Source: Collinsella sp. An2 (GTDB taxonomy: Bacteria > Actinomycetota > Coriobacteriia > Coriobacteriales > Coriobacteriaceae). Taken from it: 64,000 nt of DNA. The DNA is taken from positions 56,609-120,608 of the forward strand of contig NZ_NFJW01000007.1 of assembly GCF_002160065.1 (NCBI RefSeq). The letters run 5' to 3'. Of this stretch, positions 35,383 through 45,036 are shown piece after piece. The position numbers and the translations under genes are program-made. The notes beneath the pieces are model-generated. The model ran no database searches and was not told where the DNA came from. It saw only the letters and a list, made by a program, of their open reading frames with translations. Each line of letters opens with the position of its first letter. The first letter of the stretch is position 1.

Positions 35383-37251
35383 ATGGCGATTCTGCTTGGA
35401 TGCGATGGCATCGATCTTGAATACCCAACCAAACATGTGCTGCAGGGCGTGACGCTCGGCGTGAACGAGGGCGACCGCATCGGCATCGTCGGGCGCAACG
35501 GCGACGGCAAGTCCACGCTGCTCTCGGTGCTCTCCGGAAGCCAGGAGCCCGACGAGGGCCGCGTCACCAGGCGTCGCGACGTGAGCGTGGGCCTTCTTGG
35601 ACAGAAGGACTCGCTCGCGGACACCGACACCGTTCATCACGCCGTCGTGGGCGACCTGCCGGAATACGAATGGGCGTCGAGCGCTCGCGTGCGGCAGATC
35701 CTCGACGGCCTCATCACCGATGTGCCCTGGGAAGGCACCGTGGGCGCGCTGTCGGGCGGCCAGCGGCGTCGCGTGGACCTTGCCCGCCTGCTCATCGGTG
35801 ACTACGACATCCTCATGCTCGACGAGCCCACGAACCATCTGGACATGCGCACGATCAACTGGCTCGCCCAGCACCTCAAGACCCGCTGGCAGGCGGGAGT
35901 GGGCGCGCTTCTCATGGTCACGCACGACCGCTGGTTTTTGGACGAGGTCTGCACGTCCATGTGGGAGGTCCACGACGGCAAGGTCGACCCCTTCGAGGGA
36001 GGTTACTCGGCCTACATCCTTCAGCGCGTCGAGCGCGACCGCATGGCGCAGGTCGCCGAGGAACGCCGCCGCAACATGGCGCGCAAAGAGCTCGCCTGGC
36101 TCTCGCGCGGCGCCCAGGCACGCTCCACGAAGCCGAAGTTTCGCGTCGAGGCGGCTCGCGAGCTCATCGCCGACGTCCCGCCGCTGCGAAACGAACTCGA
36201 GCTCAAACGCCTCGCCGTGTCGCGTCTGGGCAAGCAGGTCATCGACGTCATCGATGTGACGGCAGGCTACGCCGACCAGCCCGGCGGGCCAGATGGCTCA
36301 AAGCAATCTCAATCCGGCGTGGTCCATCCGGTGCTCGACGATATTACGTGGCTCATCGGCGCAGGCGACCGCTTTGGCCTGCTGGGAGAAAACGGGGCCG
36401 GAAAGTCGACGCTGCTCGACGTGATCCAGGGACGCCTGAAACCGCTGACCGGCCGCGTGAAGATCGGCCAGACGGTGCGCTTCGGCGTGCTCTCCCAGCA
36501 GCTTGACGAGCTGAAACCCCTTGAGAAGTTCACCATTCGCGAGGTGCTCTCACGCTACAAGCGCGTCTATGTGGTCGACGGCAAAGAGACGAGCCCCGAA
36601 AAGCTGCTTGAGCGACTCGACTTCACCACCAAGCAACTGTGGAGCCGCATCGGCGACCTGTCGGGCGGACAGAAGCGTCGCCTCCAGCTGCTGCTCACGC
36701 TGCTCGAGGAGCCCAATGTGCTCATCCTGGACGAGCCGGGCAACGACCTTGACACCGACATGCTCGCCATCGTGGAAGACCTGCTGGATGGCTGGCCCGG
36801 GACGCTCATCCTGGTCACGCACGACCGCTACCTCATGGAGCGTGTGACCGACCAGCAGTATGCCCTCATCGGCGGGCATCTGCGCCATGTGCCCGGCGGC
36901 GTCGACGAATACCTGCGCCTTGTGGGCACAGGCAGCGCGCCCGCCCGCCACAACGCCGCCCGCTCCGGCTCCCCGAGCTCCTCTCCCGCCAAGCCCGCAG
37001 ACGACGCGAACGGTGCGCCCGCCCTTTCGAACGCCGAGCGGCAGCGCCTGCGCAAAGAGGCCTCCTCGCTTGAGCGTAAGATCGAAACCCAGCGCCGGCG
37101 CGAAGAGGAGCTCCAGGCTGCCTTCCAGGACATCGACCCTACGGATTACCAGGCGCTCGAGGCCCAGCAGGAAAAGATCGCGCAGGTGAAAGCCACCATC
37201 GACGAGCTCGAAACCTCCTGGCTTGAAGTGAGCGAGCAGCTCGAGGGCTAA
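35383..37251 (+). CDS. ABC-F ATPase, Uup-like
   Basis: A 622-residue soluble protein with two ABC domains. The first has GRNGDGKST and LSGGQRRRVDLARLL with MLDEPTNHLD; the second has GENGAGKST, LSGGQKRRLQLLL and ILDEPGNDLD. A roughly 70-residue coiled-coil C-terminal domain (about 550-622) is present, as in Uup, which binds nucleic acid and is linked to precise transposon excision and ribosome function. It is not a transporter. AAAAGG precedes the ATG. An acidic/Pro-rich loop of about 45 residues precedes the C-terminal coil. Confidence 0.9.
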   Translation: MAILLGCDGIDLEYPTKHVLQGVTLGVNEGDRIGIVGRNGDGKSTLLSVLSGSQEPDEGRVTRRRDVSVGLLGQKDSLADTDTVHHAVVGDLPEYEWASSARVRQILDGLITDVPWEGTVGALSGGQRRRVDLARLLIGDYDILMLDEPTNHLDMRTINWLAQHLKTRWQAGVGALLMVTHDRWFLDEVCTSMWEVHDGKVDPFEGGYSAYILQRVERDRMAQVAEERRRNMARKELAWLSRGAQARSTKPKFRVEAARELIADVPPLRNELELKRLAVSRLGKQVIDVIDVTAGYADQPGGPDGSKQSQSGVVHPVLDDITWLIGAGDRFGLLGENGAGKSTLLDVIQGRLKPLTGRVKIGQTVRFGVLSQQLDELKPLEKFTIREVLSRYKRVYVVDGKETSPEKLLERLDFTTKQLWSRIGDLSGGQKRRLQLLLTLLEEPNVLILDEPGNDLDTDMLAIVEDLLDGWPGTLILVTHDRYLMERVTDQQYALIGGHLRHVPGGVDEYLRLVGTGSAPARHNAARSGSPSSSPAKPADDANGAPALSNAERQRLRKEASSLERKIETQRRREEELQAAFQDIDPTDYQALEAQQEKIAQVKATIDELETSWLEVSEQLEG

Positions 37252-37287
37252 AGGGTATCAAAGCGCGTCTCGCCTTCCCATGCAAAA

Positions 37288-37317
37288 GCGGCGACCCGCA
37301 TGGACACAGGTCGCCGC
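37288..37317. terminator. Hairpin between convergent ABC-F and pstB genes
   Basis: GCGGCGACC (37288-37296) pairs with GGTCGCCGC (37309-37317). No T-run; likely shared by the two convergent transcripts. Confidence 0.45.
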
Positions 37318-37417
37318 AGCAAGGGGAGCGCCGCATCGTGCACAGTTGGCATGGCAGGAACACACGACGGGCGAAGTCTGAATCGGGGTGCACAGGACGA
37401 ACGGCGTCCGCCTGTCG

Positions 37418-38254
37418 CTACGAGAACATACCGGTCAGATAGTCGTTCAGACGCTTGTCTTTTGGACGCTGGAAAATCTGGTTGGTCTCGCCGTACTCGA
37501 CCATATCGCCCATGTAGAAGAAGGCGGTGCGGTTGGACACACGCGAGGCCTGCTCCATGTTGTGCGTCACGATAACGATGGCACGGTTCTCGACAATCGA
37601 CGACATGAGGTCCTCGATCGCAAGCGTCGAGATGGGGTCGAGCGCGGAACACGGCTCGTCGAACAGGATCACGTCGGGATGCATGGCAAGCGTGCGGGCG
37701 ATGCACAGACGCTGCTGCTGGCCGCCGGAAAGCGCGAAGGCGCTCTTGTCGAGCTTATCCTTCACCTCGTCCCAAAGCGCCGCGCCGCGCAGGCTTTCCT
37801 CGACTAGCTCGTCGAGCTTGGCCTTGTCCTTCAGGCCGTGGCGCTTGAGGGCGAACGTGATGTTCTCGCGAATCGATTTATGGAACGGGTTCGGCTGCTG
37901 GAACACCATGCCGATGGACTTGCGCAGTTCGTAGAGGTTCTCGGTCTTGGTGTTGATGTTGTGGCCGTCATAGATGATCTCGCCCGTGACGCGGCATCCC
38001 TTGATCTCTCGGTTCATGAGGTTAAGGCTCCGCAGGAAGGTCGACTTGCCGCAGCCGGACGGGCCGATCAGCGCGGTGATCTCACCTTTATGGAAGGCCA
38101 GGCTCGTGTCGTGCAGCGCGTGATGGTCACCGTAGTACACGTTGACGTTCTTCGTCTCGAGCATGACCTCGTCGGAGACAGCCACGCCGGAGACGCGCGT
38201 CCCCCGCTCGCTCGAGGAGACGTCGGCTAGGAACTGGTCGGTTTCGTTCGTCAT
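37418..38254 (-). CDS. pstB: Phosphate ABC transporter ATPase
   Basis: A 278-residue ATPase of the high-affinity phosphate importer. Walker A is GPSGCGKST, signature ALSGGQQQRLCIAR, Walker B ILFDEPCSALD. It has about 28 extra N-terminal residues compared with the usual ~250; an internal ATG (MLETKN) would give the standard length. The chosen ATG overlaps the pstA stop (ATGA). Last gene of pstSCAB; no phoU follows. Confidence 0.93.
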   Translation of the reverse strand: MTNETDQFLADVSSSERGTRVSGVAVSDEVMLETKNVNVYYGDHHALHDTSLAFHKGEITALIGPSGCGKSTFLRSLNLMNREIKGCRVTGEIIYDGHNINTKTENLYELRKSIGMVFQQPNPFHKSIRENITFALKRHGLKDKAKLDELVEESLRGAALWDEVKDKLDKSAFALSGGQQQRLCIARTLAMHPDVILFDEPCSALDPISTLAIEDLMSSIVENRAIVIVTHNMEQASRVSNRTAFFYMGDMVEYGETNQIFQRPKDKRLNDYLTGMFS

Positions 38255-39177
38255 TCGGCGGTCATCCTCCTAGCGAGAGCCTTGCCGGCGATGCGCGAGA
38301 GCACATTGAACAGCAGCACGCAGATCATGAGGACCGCAGCGGCGCCCCAAACGATGTGCTGAGCCTCGGGTGAGCCCTCTCCGTAAATCTTGTAGATGTG
38401 CACGGCGAGCGACTCACCCGGGCGGAAGATGTTCCACGCGCACGTGGGGCTCGCGAAGTTGAGCGACAGGAAGTTGAGGCGCGCGGGGCTCGACATACCC
38501 GAGGTGAAGAGCAACGCCGCTGCCTCGCCGAACACGCGGCCGGCCGAGAGCACGATACCCGTCACAATCGCGGGCATGGCCGCAGGGATGAGCACGTGGA
38601 GCGTCGTCTCCCAGCGCGTGAGGCCCATGGCCAGGCACGCATCACGCTGCGACGCGGGCACGTCCTCGAGCGCCTGAGTGATGACGCGCGTGAGGATAGG
38701 GATGTTGAACATCGTGAGCGCGATGGCACCCGAGATGAGCGAATAGCCCCAGCCGAAGTTCACCGAGAACATGAGGAAGCCGAACATGCCCACGACGATC
38801 GACGGCAGGCTCGAGAGCGTCTCGATGGCTGTGGACGCGACCTTGGTGACGGGCCCGTCGGGCGCGTACTCCACGAGGAAGACCGCACCGAAGAGCGAGA
38901 TGGGCACCGAGATGACAAGCGTGAGCACGAGAAGGTAGAACGAGTCAAACAACTGATAGGCGATGCCGCCCTCCGTGCCGTTGGAACGCGACGCCTCAGT
39001 GAGGAAGCCGGGCTGGAAGAGCTGGCCCACGCCCTGGAAGAGGATGTAGGCGACCATGGCGACAACGATAAGCATGACGATCGCGACGATCACGGTGAGG
39101 ATGCCCGTCGCGATCTTGTCGTTGCGCATGGAGCGACGAATGCGCGCGTCTTGCGCCTGAGCGGTTGCGTTAGCCAC
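38251..39177 (-). CDS. pstA: Phosphate ABC transporter permease
   Basis: A 308-residue PstA with about six membrane helices and the EAA-type loop (DACLAMGLTRWETTLHVLIP). A GTG start at 39177 overlaps the pstC end by eight bases, so translation is coupled. The product pairs with PstC to form the channel. Confidence 0.92.
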   Translation of the reverse strand: MANATAQAQDARIRRSMRNDKIATGILTVIVAIVMLIVVAMVAYILFQGVGQLFQPGFLTEASRSNGTEGGIAYQLFDSFYLLVLTLVISVPISLFGAVFLVEYAPDGPVTKVASTAIETLSSLPSIVVGMFGFLMFSVNFGWGYSLISGAIALTMFNIPILTRVITQALEDVPASQRDACLAMGLTRWETTLHVLIPAAMPAIVTGIVLSAGRVFGEAAALLFTSGMSSPARLNFLSLNFASPTCAWNIFRPGESLAVHIYKIYGEGSPEAQHIVWGAAAVLMICVLLFNVLSRIAGKALARRMTAE

Positions 39178-40081
39178 GGGACTTCGCCCCCTTCGCGCCG
39201 ATGAGATGGATGATCAGGATGAAGATAAGGGACATGCCCATAAGCAGCAGACCAAGCGTCCACAGCGCGTCATTTTGCACCGAGCCCGTGGCGTAGACCG
39301 CCATGGAAGTGGTGAGCGTCGTGGTGATAGTGGACGCGGAGTTGAGCAACGACGTAGGCATGGCCTCGACGCCGCCGATGACCATGCGCACCGCGAGCGT
39401 CTCGCCAAAGGCGCGCGTCATGCCGAGAATCACGGCCGTCATGAGCGAGGGCGTGGCGCTCTTGAGCACGACGTGCCAGATGGTCTGCCAACGGGTGTAG
39501 CCGAGGGCAAGTGACCCATCGCGGTAGCTCTGCGGCACGGCGCGCAACGCATCGATGGAGAGCGTCGTGATGGTGGGGAGAATCATGAGCGCGAGCACGA
39601 TGGAGCCGGGCAGGATACCAAGGCCCATCTCGACGTTGAAAATCGCACGCACGGCTGCCACGATGACGTGGAAGCCGATGAGACCGAACACAACCGAGGG
39701 GATACCCACGAGGAGCTCGATGAGCGGCTGGAAATACTTCTGACCGAACTTGGGCTGGATCTCCACAACGTAGATGGCCGAGCCGATGGCAATCGGCAGG
39801 GCGATGACCGTGGAGATGATCGTCACGGCAAACGAGGTCACGATAAGCGGAAGCGCACCCGTGTAGGGCAGGCCCGTCGCCTCGTCCGTCATGGCGAGGT
39901 TCCACTTGGTGCCGGTGAAGAAGTTGAGGACGTCAACGCCGTCCTTGAGGAAGGTCGAGAGGCCACGCTGCGCAACCATGACGATGAGCGCCACAACGAC
40001 GAGTGTCACGAGCGCGACGCAGGCGCCCGTGACACTCAGTCCGACCTTCTCAAGGCTGCGCTTTGGCATCTGTTTTGCCAT
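39170..40081 (-). CDS. pstC: Phosphate ABC transporter permease
   Basis: A 303-residue PstC, six membrane helices with the EAA loop (GSLALGYTRWQTIWHVVL). Typical landmarks are IATEVLP-type periplasmic segments replaced here by the conserved ELLVGIPSVVFGLIGF. AAAGG precedes the ATG. It follows pstS after 68 bp. Confidence 0.92.
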   Translation of the reverse strand: MAKQMPKRSLEKVGLSVTGACVALVTLVVVALIVMVAQRGLSTFLKDGVDVLNFFTGTKWNLAMTDEATGLPYTGALPLIVTSFAVTIISTVIALPIAIGSAIYVVEIQPKFGQKYFQPLIELLVGIPSVVFGLIGFHVIVAAVRAIFNVEMGLGILPGSIVLALMILPTITTLSIDALRAVPQSYRDGSLALGYTRWQTIWHVVLKSATPSLMTAVILGMTRAFGETLAVRMVIGGVEAMPTSLLNSASTITTTLTTSMAVYATGSVQNDALWTLGLLLMGMSLIFILIIHLIGAKGAKSRG

Positions 40082-40149
40082 ATCGCACCTTTCGAAGAGA
40101 TATCAGCGCGCGCCCATCGCGCGCGCACAGGGCATGGGAACGGGGCGTC

Positions 40150-41085
40150 CTACTTGTTGGTGACGTTGCCCTCGGCGTCCTTCACGACCTTCATTTCGGA
40201 AACGGGGATGAAGCCCTGCTCCTCGACGAGCGAACCCTGGACGTCATCGGAAAGCATGTACTCGAGGAAGGCCTTGGTTGCCTCGTCGGCGTCCTTCTTG
40301 CAATACATATGCTCGGTAGCCCAGATGGGGAAGGAGTTGTCGTAGACATTCTCGGAGACAGGCTCGACGCCGTTGACCTTGACGGCCTTGAACTTGGTGT
40401 CGTCGAAGTGCGAGAAGTCAAGGTAGGAGATAGCGTTGTCCGTGGAGCCGATCTGGGTCTGGACGTCACCGGACTTGTCGAGCTCGGCCTCACCCTGGAA
40501 GTCGGGGGTCTCGTCACCGAAGACGGCCGCCTCGAACGTGGCGCGGGTGCCGGAGCCTGCCTTGCGGTTGAGAACATGGATCTCGGCATCCTCGCCACCA
40601 ACCTCGGACCAGTTGGTGATCTCGCCGGAGAAGATGCCCTTGAGCTGGTCAAGCGACAGGTCGTCGACGGTCACGTTCAGGGAGACGACCGGGCCCATGC
40701 CCACGACGGCGACCTCATGATCAACGAGGTCGGCGCACTGGTCGGCGTCGAGCTTGGTCTCGGCGAACACGTCGGAGTTGCCGATGGTCACGGTGCCGTC
40801 GGCGACAGCGGTCAGGCCGGTGCCGGAACCGTTGCCGGAGCCGGTGATGGAAACGTCCTGGTTCTCCTCCATGAACTGCTCAGCCGCAGCCTCGACGAGC
40901 GCCTGGAACGAAGAGGCGCCATCGTAGGTCACGGTGCCGGTGAGAGAGCTGGAGCCGGCGCCGGCGGCAGAGCCGGAAGAAGCCGGGGCGCTGCTGTTGC
41001 AGCCGGCGAGCCCAAGGCCCGCCACGGCGGCAGCACCACCGAAGATGCCGAGGAACTGACGACGAGAGCAATTGAAGTCGAGCAT
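40150..41085 (-). CDS. pstS: Phosphate-binding lipoprotein
   Basis: A 311-residue extracytoplasmic phosphate receptor. The signal sequence has a twin-arginine-like start (SRRQFLG, residues 7-13), a hydrophobic stretch and the lipobox LAGC with acylated Cys29, then a Ser/Ala linker and the PstS fold (SGSGNGSGTGL and RKAGSGTRATFEA phosphate-binding loops). GGAAGGAG precedes the ATG at 41085. It is the first gene of pstSCAB. No convincing Pho box could be picked out upstream. phoU and phoPR are not in this window. Confidence 0.93.
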   Translation of the reverse strand: MLDFNCSRRQFLGIFGGAAAVAGLGLAGCNSSAPASSGSAAGAGSSSLTGTVTYDGASSFQALVEAAAEQFMEENQDVSITGSGNGSGTGLTAVADGTVTIGNSDVFAETKLDADQCADLVDHEVAVVGMGPVVSLNVTVDDLSLDQLKGIFSGEITNWSEVGGEDAEIHVLNRKAGSGTRATFEAAVFGDETPDFQGEAELDKSGDVQTQIGSTDNAISYLDFSHFDDTKFKAVKVNGVEPVSENVYDNSFPIWATEHMYCKKDADEATKAFLEYMLSDDVQGSLVEEQGFIPVSEMKVVKDAEGNVTNK

Positions 41086-41307
41086 GGTTCTCCTTCCAAA
41101 GAACACGTTGCGTGAGGTGCGGACGGATCGGCGTTTGTTGCAACGCCGGCGCCTGGCATGTCCACCTGCCCAGGCACGCTCCATCCGTTGTTCCGGAAGG
41201 TACTGTAACGCCCGAATTGCGACGTATTTGCCCTCATCCCCCAGCCATTACCCGTCGCTAATGAAACGTTACGGCGGCACGACGGAGAATTAACAGGCAG
41301 CTTACAT

Positions 41308-41484
41308 TCAGCGCTTTTTACGCGGTCGAGCTTTACGTTGCTGCCGACGCGCAGGCGCCGTGCCCCTGCGCGCACGGTCGTTTTTAGCTGCACGGCGTCG
41401 GTACAGCGTGACGCCAAAGAGCCCCGCGATGACGATGATGACCACGTACACGACCTGCTGTGCTATGGAGGATGAGGGGTCCAT
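41308..41484 (-). CDS. Small single-span membrane protein
   Basis: A 58-residue protein: a hydrophobic segment (about residues 9-24, VVYVVIIVIAGLFGVTLY) followed by a strongly basic tail (RRRAAKNDRARRG to KARPRKKR). AAGGAG stands 5-6 bases before the ATG at 41484. Function unknown; the basic tail suggests contact with nucleic acid or acidic membrane lipids. It lies between pstS and the M20 peptidase gene, on the same strand, with a hairpin in between. Confidence 0.6.
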   Translation of the reverse strand: MDPSSSIAQQVVYVVIIVIAGLFGVTLYRRRAAKNDRARRGTAPARRQQRKARPRKKR

Positions 41485-41500
41485 GCTCGCTCCTTGCAGA

Positions 41501-41524
41501 GAGGGGGCGCTATGCCGCCCCCTC
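41501..41524. terminator. Hairpin after the M20 dipeptidase gene
   Basis: GAGGGGGCG (41501-41509) pairs with CGCCCCCTC (41516-41524), six-base loop; no T-run. It lies between the dipeptidase stop and the small membrane-protein start. Confidence 0.5.
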
Positions 41525-41551
41525 ATCGTCATTGGCGTCAAGCGCCCTGTC

Positions 41552-42994
41552 TTACAGATCGAGCTGCATCAGGCGCACGATCGCCAGGATATAGATCTTG
41601 AGCGCCCGGCGCAGCAGCGCCTCGTTTGCGCCCTCGTTTGCACCGTGCATAGGACCGACCCAGCTTGGCACCTCCCCCTCGTCGCCCTCGGGGCCAAAGG
41701 AGACCGCGCGCTTGAAGTTGCGCGCATACGTGCCGCCGCCCATGGAGAACGGCTTCGCCTCGTTGCCCGTCACCTCGCGGTATACATCAAGCAGCGTCTG
41801 GACCGCCGGATGGTCGGCGCTCACCGAGAACGGGACCTTGTCGCGCGTGACCTCCAGCGTCGCGCCGTAGCGGGCGGCAAGCTCGCCCAGAACCTCGGTC
41901 ATGGCCTCCCCCGTCGTGCTGTCGGGATAGCGGACGTCGATGGTCTGGAAGATGTGGCCGTCGCGCACCTCGATGGTGCCGCCGTTCACCGTAAGCGGGC
42001 CAAAGGCGTCGCTCTCGGTCGCGATACCCAAGCCCTCTCCTGCGGTGTCGGCATGCACCTGGGCCAACAGGTCGCAGAAGCGCTCCTCGTCGGCCGCGAG
42101 GATACCCGGTTTGCCCTCCTGGGCAAGGGTTGCCGAGGCCTCGCGCAGATAGGTGACCATAAGGCCGATGGCGTTAAGGGTTCCCGCAGGAAGCGACGCA
42201 TGGCCGCCGATGCCCGTGGCGACGATGCGGGCCACGCCCGGACGCACGGCCTCGATACGAATGCGGTCGGCATGGGACTTGGGCGCGGGGAGCGCGTCCG
42301 CATCGGCCGCGATCTCAAGAACGGACTCGCCCGGAATGGCGTTGGTAACCTCGGCGCCACTCCACGAGAGAATGCGTCCGCCCTCGATGGGCCCGCTCAC
42401 GAACGTGGCACCGTAGCAGCCTTTCTCGGCGTTGCAGACCGGGAACTCCGCATCGGGGGTAAACAGGAACAGCGGGTCGTCGTGGCCGGCGAGGTAGTGG
42501 TGCACGTCGGTCATGCCCACCTCTTCGTCGCAGCCCAGAAGGGCGCGGAAGGTGTAGCGCGGCGTGATGCCGGCGTGCAGCAGGAATGCGCCGGCATACA
42601 GGGACAGAATCGCCGGGCCCTTGTCATCGATGACGCCGCGACCGAGCAGCCAGCCCTCTCGGCGCTCCATCGTGAAGGGGTCGCTCGCCCAGCCGGTGCC
42701 CGCAGGCACCACATCCACGTGAGCAATGGTCGCCACCTGCTCCGGGCGCTCGCCGGGGATGTCGGCAAACCCCACGTAGCCCTCGTCGTCGCCCGTCTGG
42801 TATCCCAAGCGCTCCGCAATGCCAAGTGCGCAGTCAAGCGCGGCGCGAACGGGCTCGCCAAACGGCGCCCCCTCCTTGCCCTGGGACGTATCCGCCACCG
42901 ACGGATGGGACACGACCTCGGCGATGTCGGCGACGACGTCTTCCCATACCCCGTCGATATAGGCATCTACCTGAGCTTCAAGATCAGCATCCAT
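41552..42994 (-). CDS. pepV: M20-family dipeptidase (PepV-like)
   Basis: A 480-residue metallo-dipeptidase. Zinc ligands are suggested by TIAHVDVVPAG (His), RGVIDDKGP (Asp), GCDEEVG (Glu) and the late MGGGTYARN and MHGANEG segments. A lid domain is inserted in the middle as in PepV. It acts on dipeptides in the cytoplasm. ATG 42994 begins at the family's usual N-terminus; an ATG 33 bases upstream is less likely. Confidence 0.88.
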   Translation of the reverse strand: MDADLEAQVDAYIDGVWEDVVADIAEVVSHPSVADTSQGKEGAPFGEPVRAALDCALGIAERLGYQTGDDEGYVGFADIPGERPEQVATIAHVDVVPAGTGWASDPFTMERREGWLLGRGVIDDKGPAILSLYAGAFLLHAGITPRYTFRALLGCDEEVGMTDVHHYLAGHDDPLFLFTPDAEFPVCNAEKGCYGATFVSGPIEGGRILSWSGAEVTNAIPGESVLEIAADADALPAPKSHADRIRIEAVRPGVARIVATGIGGHASLPAGTLNAIGLMVTYLREASATLAQEGKPGILAADEERFCDLLAQVHADTAGEGLGIATESDAFGPLTVNGGTIEVRDGHIFQTIDVRYPDSTTGEAMTEVLGELAARYGATLEVTRDKVPFSVSADHPAVQTLLDVYREVTGNEAKPFSMGGGTYARNFKRAVSFGPEGDEGEVPSWVGPMHGANEGANEALLRRALKIYILAIVRLMQLDL

Positions 42995-43087
42995 AGCCTT
43001 GTAACCTTTCCCGTTATGGCGCACCATGCGCCCGTTCGATGTACAGACCCGATTGTCTCAAACCGCGGATGGAACGGCAACGAACGG

Positions 43088-43744
43088 CTAGGCAAGTAAC
43101 ACGCCGCGTAACTCCTGAACGGAATGGCAGACGCACTCGGCACCGGCGCGCTCGTGCTCCCCTGGAGAGGCGGCGCCGGAATAGAGGCCCACGCAGGGCA
43201 GGCCTACCTCATGGGCTCCATCGACGTCGTTATGACGGTCCCCCACCATCACGGCCTCCGCCGGACTGGCGCCGAGGCCCGCAAGTGCCCCACGGATAGA
43301 GTCCGCCTTGGTCTCACGCACGCCGTGCACACGTCCGCACACGACCTCGAAGACGTCCAGACCAATGCCGCGCAGCATCGTGTTGCAGCTTGTCTCTAAA
43401 CGCGAGGTCGCCACCGCCAGGCGCCGTCCCGACGCTTTGAGGTCTTCAAGGAGTTCGACCATGCCGGGCAGCGGCGGATAGTCACCCGGCCGCACCGTCT
43501 CGTTGAAGATCTCGCGGTAGCGCTCGACAAGGCGGTCTGCCTGCGGCCGGTCTACACCCATAGTGATTATGAACCCCTGTTCGATGGGCGGGCCGATGAT
43601 CGGTGTCAGATCGGGAATCTCCGCGTCGTCGAACCCGGCTTCATGCAGCGTCTGGCGCGCGACGCGCAGCACGGCGGGCCCGGTGTTGACCACCGTCCCA
43701 TCGAAATCGAACAGCACCACAGGGCACTTCGATAGCTCAAGCAT
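43088..43744 (-). CDS. HAD phosphatase (Gph/PpaX-like)
   Basis: A 218-residue HAD protein. Motif I LFDFDGTVVNTGP near residue 11, helical cap (20-80), motif II VATSR, motif IV MVGDRHNDVDGA. The group includes phosphoglycolate phosphatase and pyrophosphatase PpaX; the substrate is undetermined. AAAAGGAGG precedes the ATG 43744. Confidence 0.88.
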   Translation of the reverse strand: MLELSKCPVVLFDFDGTVVNTGPAVLRVARQTLHEAGFDDAEIPDLTPIIGPPIEQGFIITMGVDRPQADRLVERYREIFNETVRPGDYPPLPGMVELLEDLKASGRRLAVATSRLETSCNTMLRGIGLDVFEVVCGRVHGVRETKADSIRGALAGLGASPAEAVMVGDRHNDVDGAHEVGLPCVGLYSGAASPGEHERAGAECVCHSVQELRGVLLA

Positions 43745-43821
43745 TCCGTCCTCCTTTTGGCCCAAAGCACGAGCAGCAAGGCTCATACACCCCACGTCCC
43801 GGCACCTGGGCCGTACATACG

Positions 43822-43855
43822 AAAAACGGTCCGCCACCTTGCGGCAGCGGACCGT
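43822..43855 (-). terminator. Rho-independent terminator of rpsA
   Basis: On the minus strand the stem ACGGTCCGC/GCGGACCGT (43847-43855 with 43826-43834) is followed by TTTTT (43822-43826). It lies 24 bp past the rpsA stop. Confidence 0.88.
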
Positions 43856-43878
43856 ATCAAACGCTAGAAGCAATCAGG

Positions 43879-45036
43879 CTACTCGGCGTCCTTCTCCTCC
43901 GGCTTGTCCAGCGGAGCGACCTCCACCTCGACGCCCAGCGTCTCGGCGGCGGACTTCATGGAGAGGGAGATGCGACGACGGTCGAGGTCGATCTCCATGA
44001 CCTTTACCTGCACCTTGGCGCCCACATGGGTGACCTGGCTCGGCTGGTCAACGTGCTTGTTGGCCATCTCGGAGATGTGCACGAGGCCCTCGATGCCCTC
44101 GCCGAGGTCAACGAACGCACCGAACGGCACGAGCTTGGTGACGGTGCCCTCGACGATAGCGCCCACGGGGTACTTCTTGACGAGCGTGCGCCACGGATCC
44201 TCGGTGGTCTGCTTGAGGCCCAGCGAGATGCGCTCGCGGTTCAGATCGACGTCGAGCACCTCGACCTCGACCTCCTGGCCGACCTTGACGACCTCGGAAG
44301 GATGGTTGACGTGGTTCCAAGAGAGCTCGGAGATGTGGATGAGGCCGTCGATGCCGCCCAGATCCACGAAGGCGCCGAAGTCCACGATGGAGGAAACGGT
44401 GCCCTTGAGACGCATGCCAGCCTTGAGCTTGGACAGGATCTCGGTGCGCTCGGCCTTGCGGGACTCCTCGAGCACCACGCGGCGGGAGAGCACGACGTTG
44501 TTGCGGTTGCGGTCCATCTCGATGACGCGGGCCTCGATGCGGGTGCCCAGGTAGCTGGAGAGGTCCTTGACGCGACGAAGGTCGACGAGGGAGGCGGGCA
44601 GGAAGCCGCGCAGACCGATGTCGAGGATCAGGCCGCCCTTGACGACTTCGATGACCTCGCCCTCGACGTTCTCGCCAGAGTTGAACTTCTCCTCGATGCG
44701 GTTCCAGGCGCGCTCGTACTCAGCACGCTTCTTGGAAAGCACCAGACGGCCGTCCTTGTCCTCCTTCTGAAGGACCAGCGCCTCGATGGGATCGCCCAGG
44801 GAGACGATGTCTGCAGGGTTGGCGTCCTTGCGAATGGAAAGCTCGCGAACCGGGATGACGCCCTCGGACTTGAAGCCGATGTCAACGAGGACTTCGTCCT
44901 TCTCGATCTTGACAACGGTGCCGTTGACCAGATCGCCCTCATCGAAATCGGTGATCGTGCCGTCGATAAGGCTGTTCATCTCCTCATCGTTGACGTCGTC
45001 GAGGGAGAAGATGGACGAGTTCTGAATCTCACTCAA
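43879..45036 (-). CDS. rpsA: Ribosomal protein S1
   Basis: A 385-residue S1 protein with four S1 RNA-binding domains at about 34-103, 121-187, 206-275 and 291-361, each with the GxVxxIxxxGAFVDL pattern; the last two are the most typical. E. coli S1 has six domains; the four-domain form is normal for actinobacteria and Firmicutes. It starts with TTG at 45036, eight bases after AGGGG; no ATG is available at the family's start. It is a single gene with its own terminator. Confidence 0.93.
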   Translation of the reverse strand: MSEIQNSSIFSLDDVNDEEMNSLIDGTITDFDEGDLVNGTVVKIEKDEVLVDIGFKSEGVIPVRELSIRKDANPADIVSLGDPIEALVLQKEDKDGRLVLSKKRAEYERAWNRIEEKFNSGENVEGEVIEVVKGGLILDIGLRGFLPASLVDLRRVKDLSSYLGTRIEARVIEMDRNRNNVVLSRRVVLEESRKAERTEILSKLKAGMRLKGTVSSIVDFGAFVDLGGIDGLIHISELSWNHVNHPSEVVKVGQEVEVEVLDVDLNRERISLGLKQTTEDPWRTLVKKYPVGAIVEGTVTKLVPFGAFVDLGEGIEGLVHISEMANKHVDQPSQVTHVGAKVQVKVMEIDLDRRRISLSMKSAAETLGVEVEVAPLDKPEEKDAE

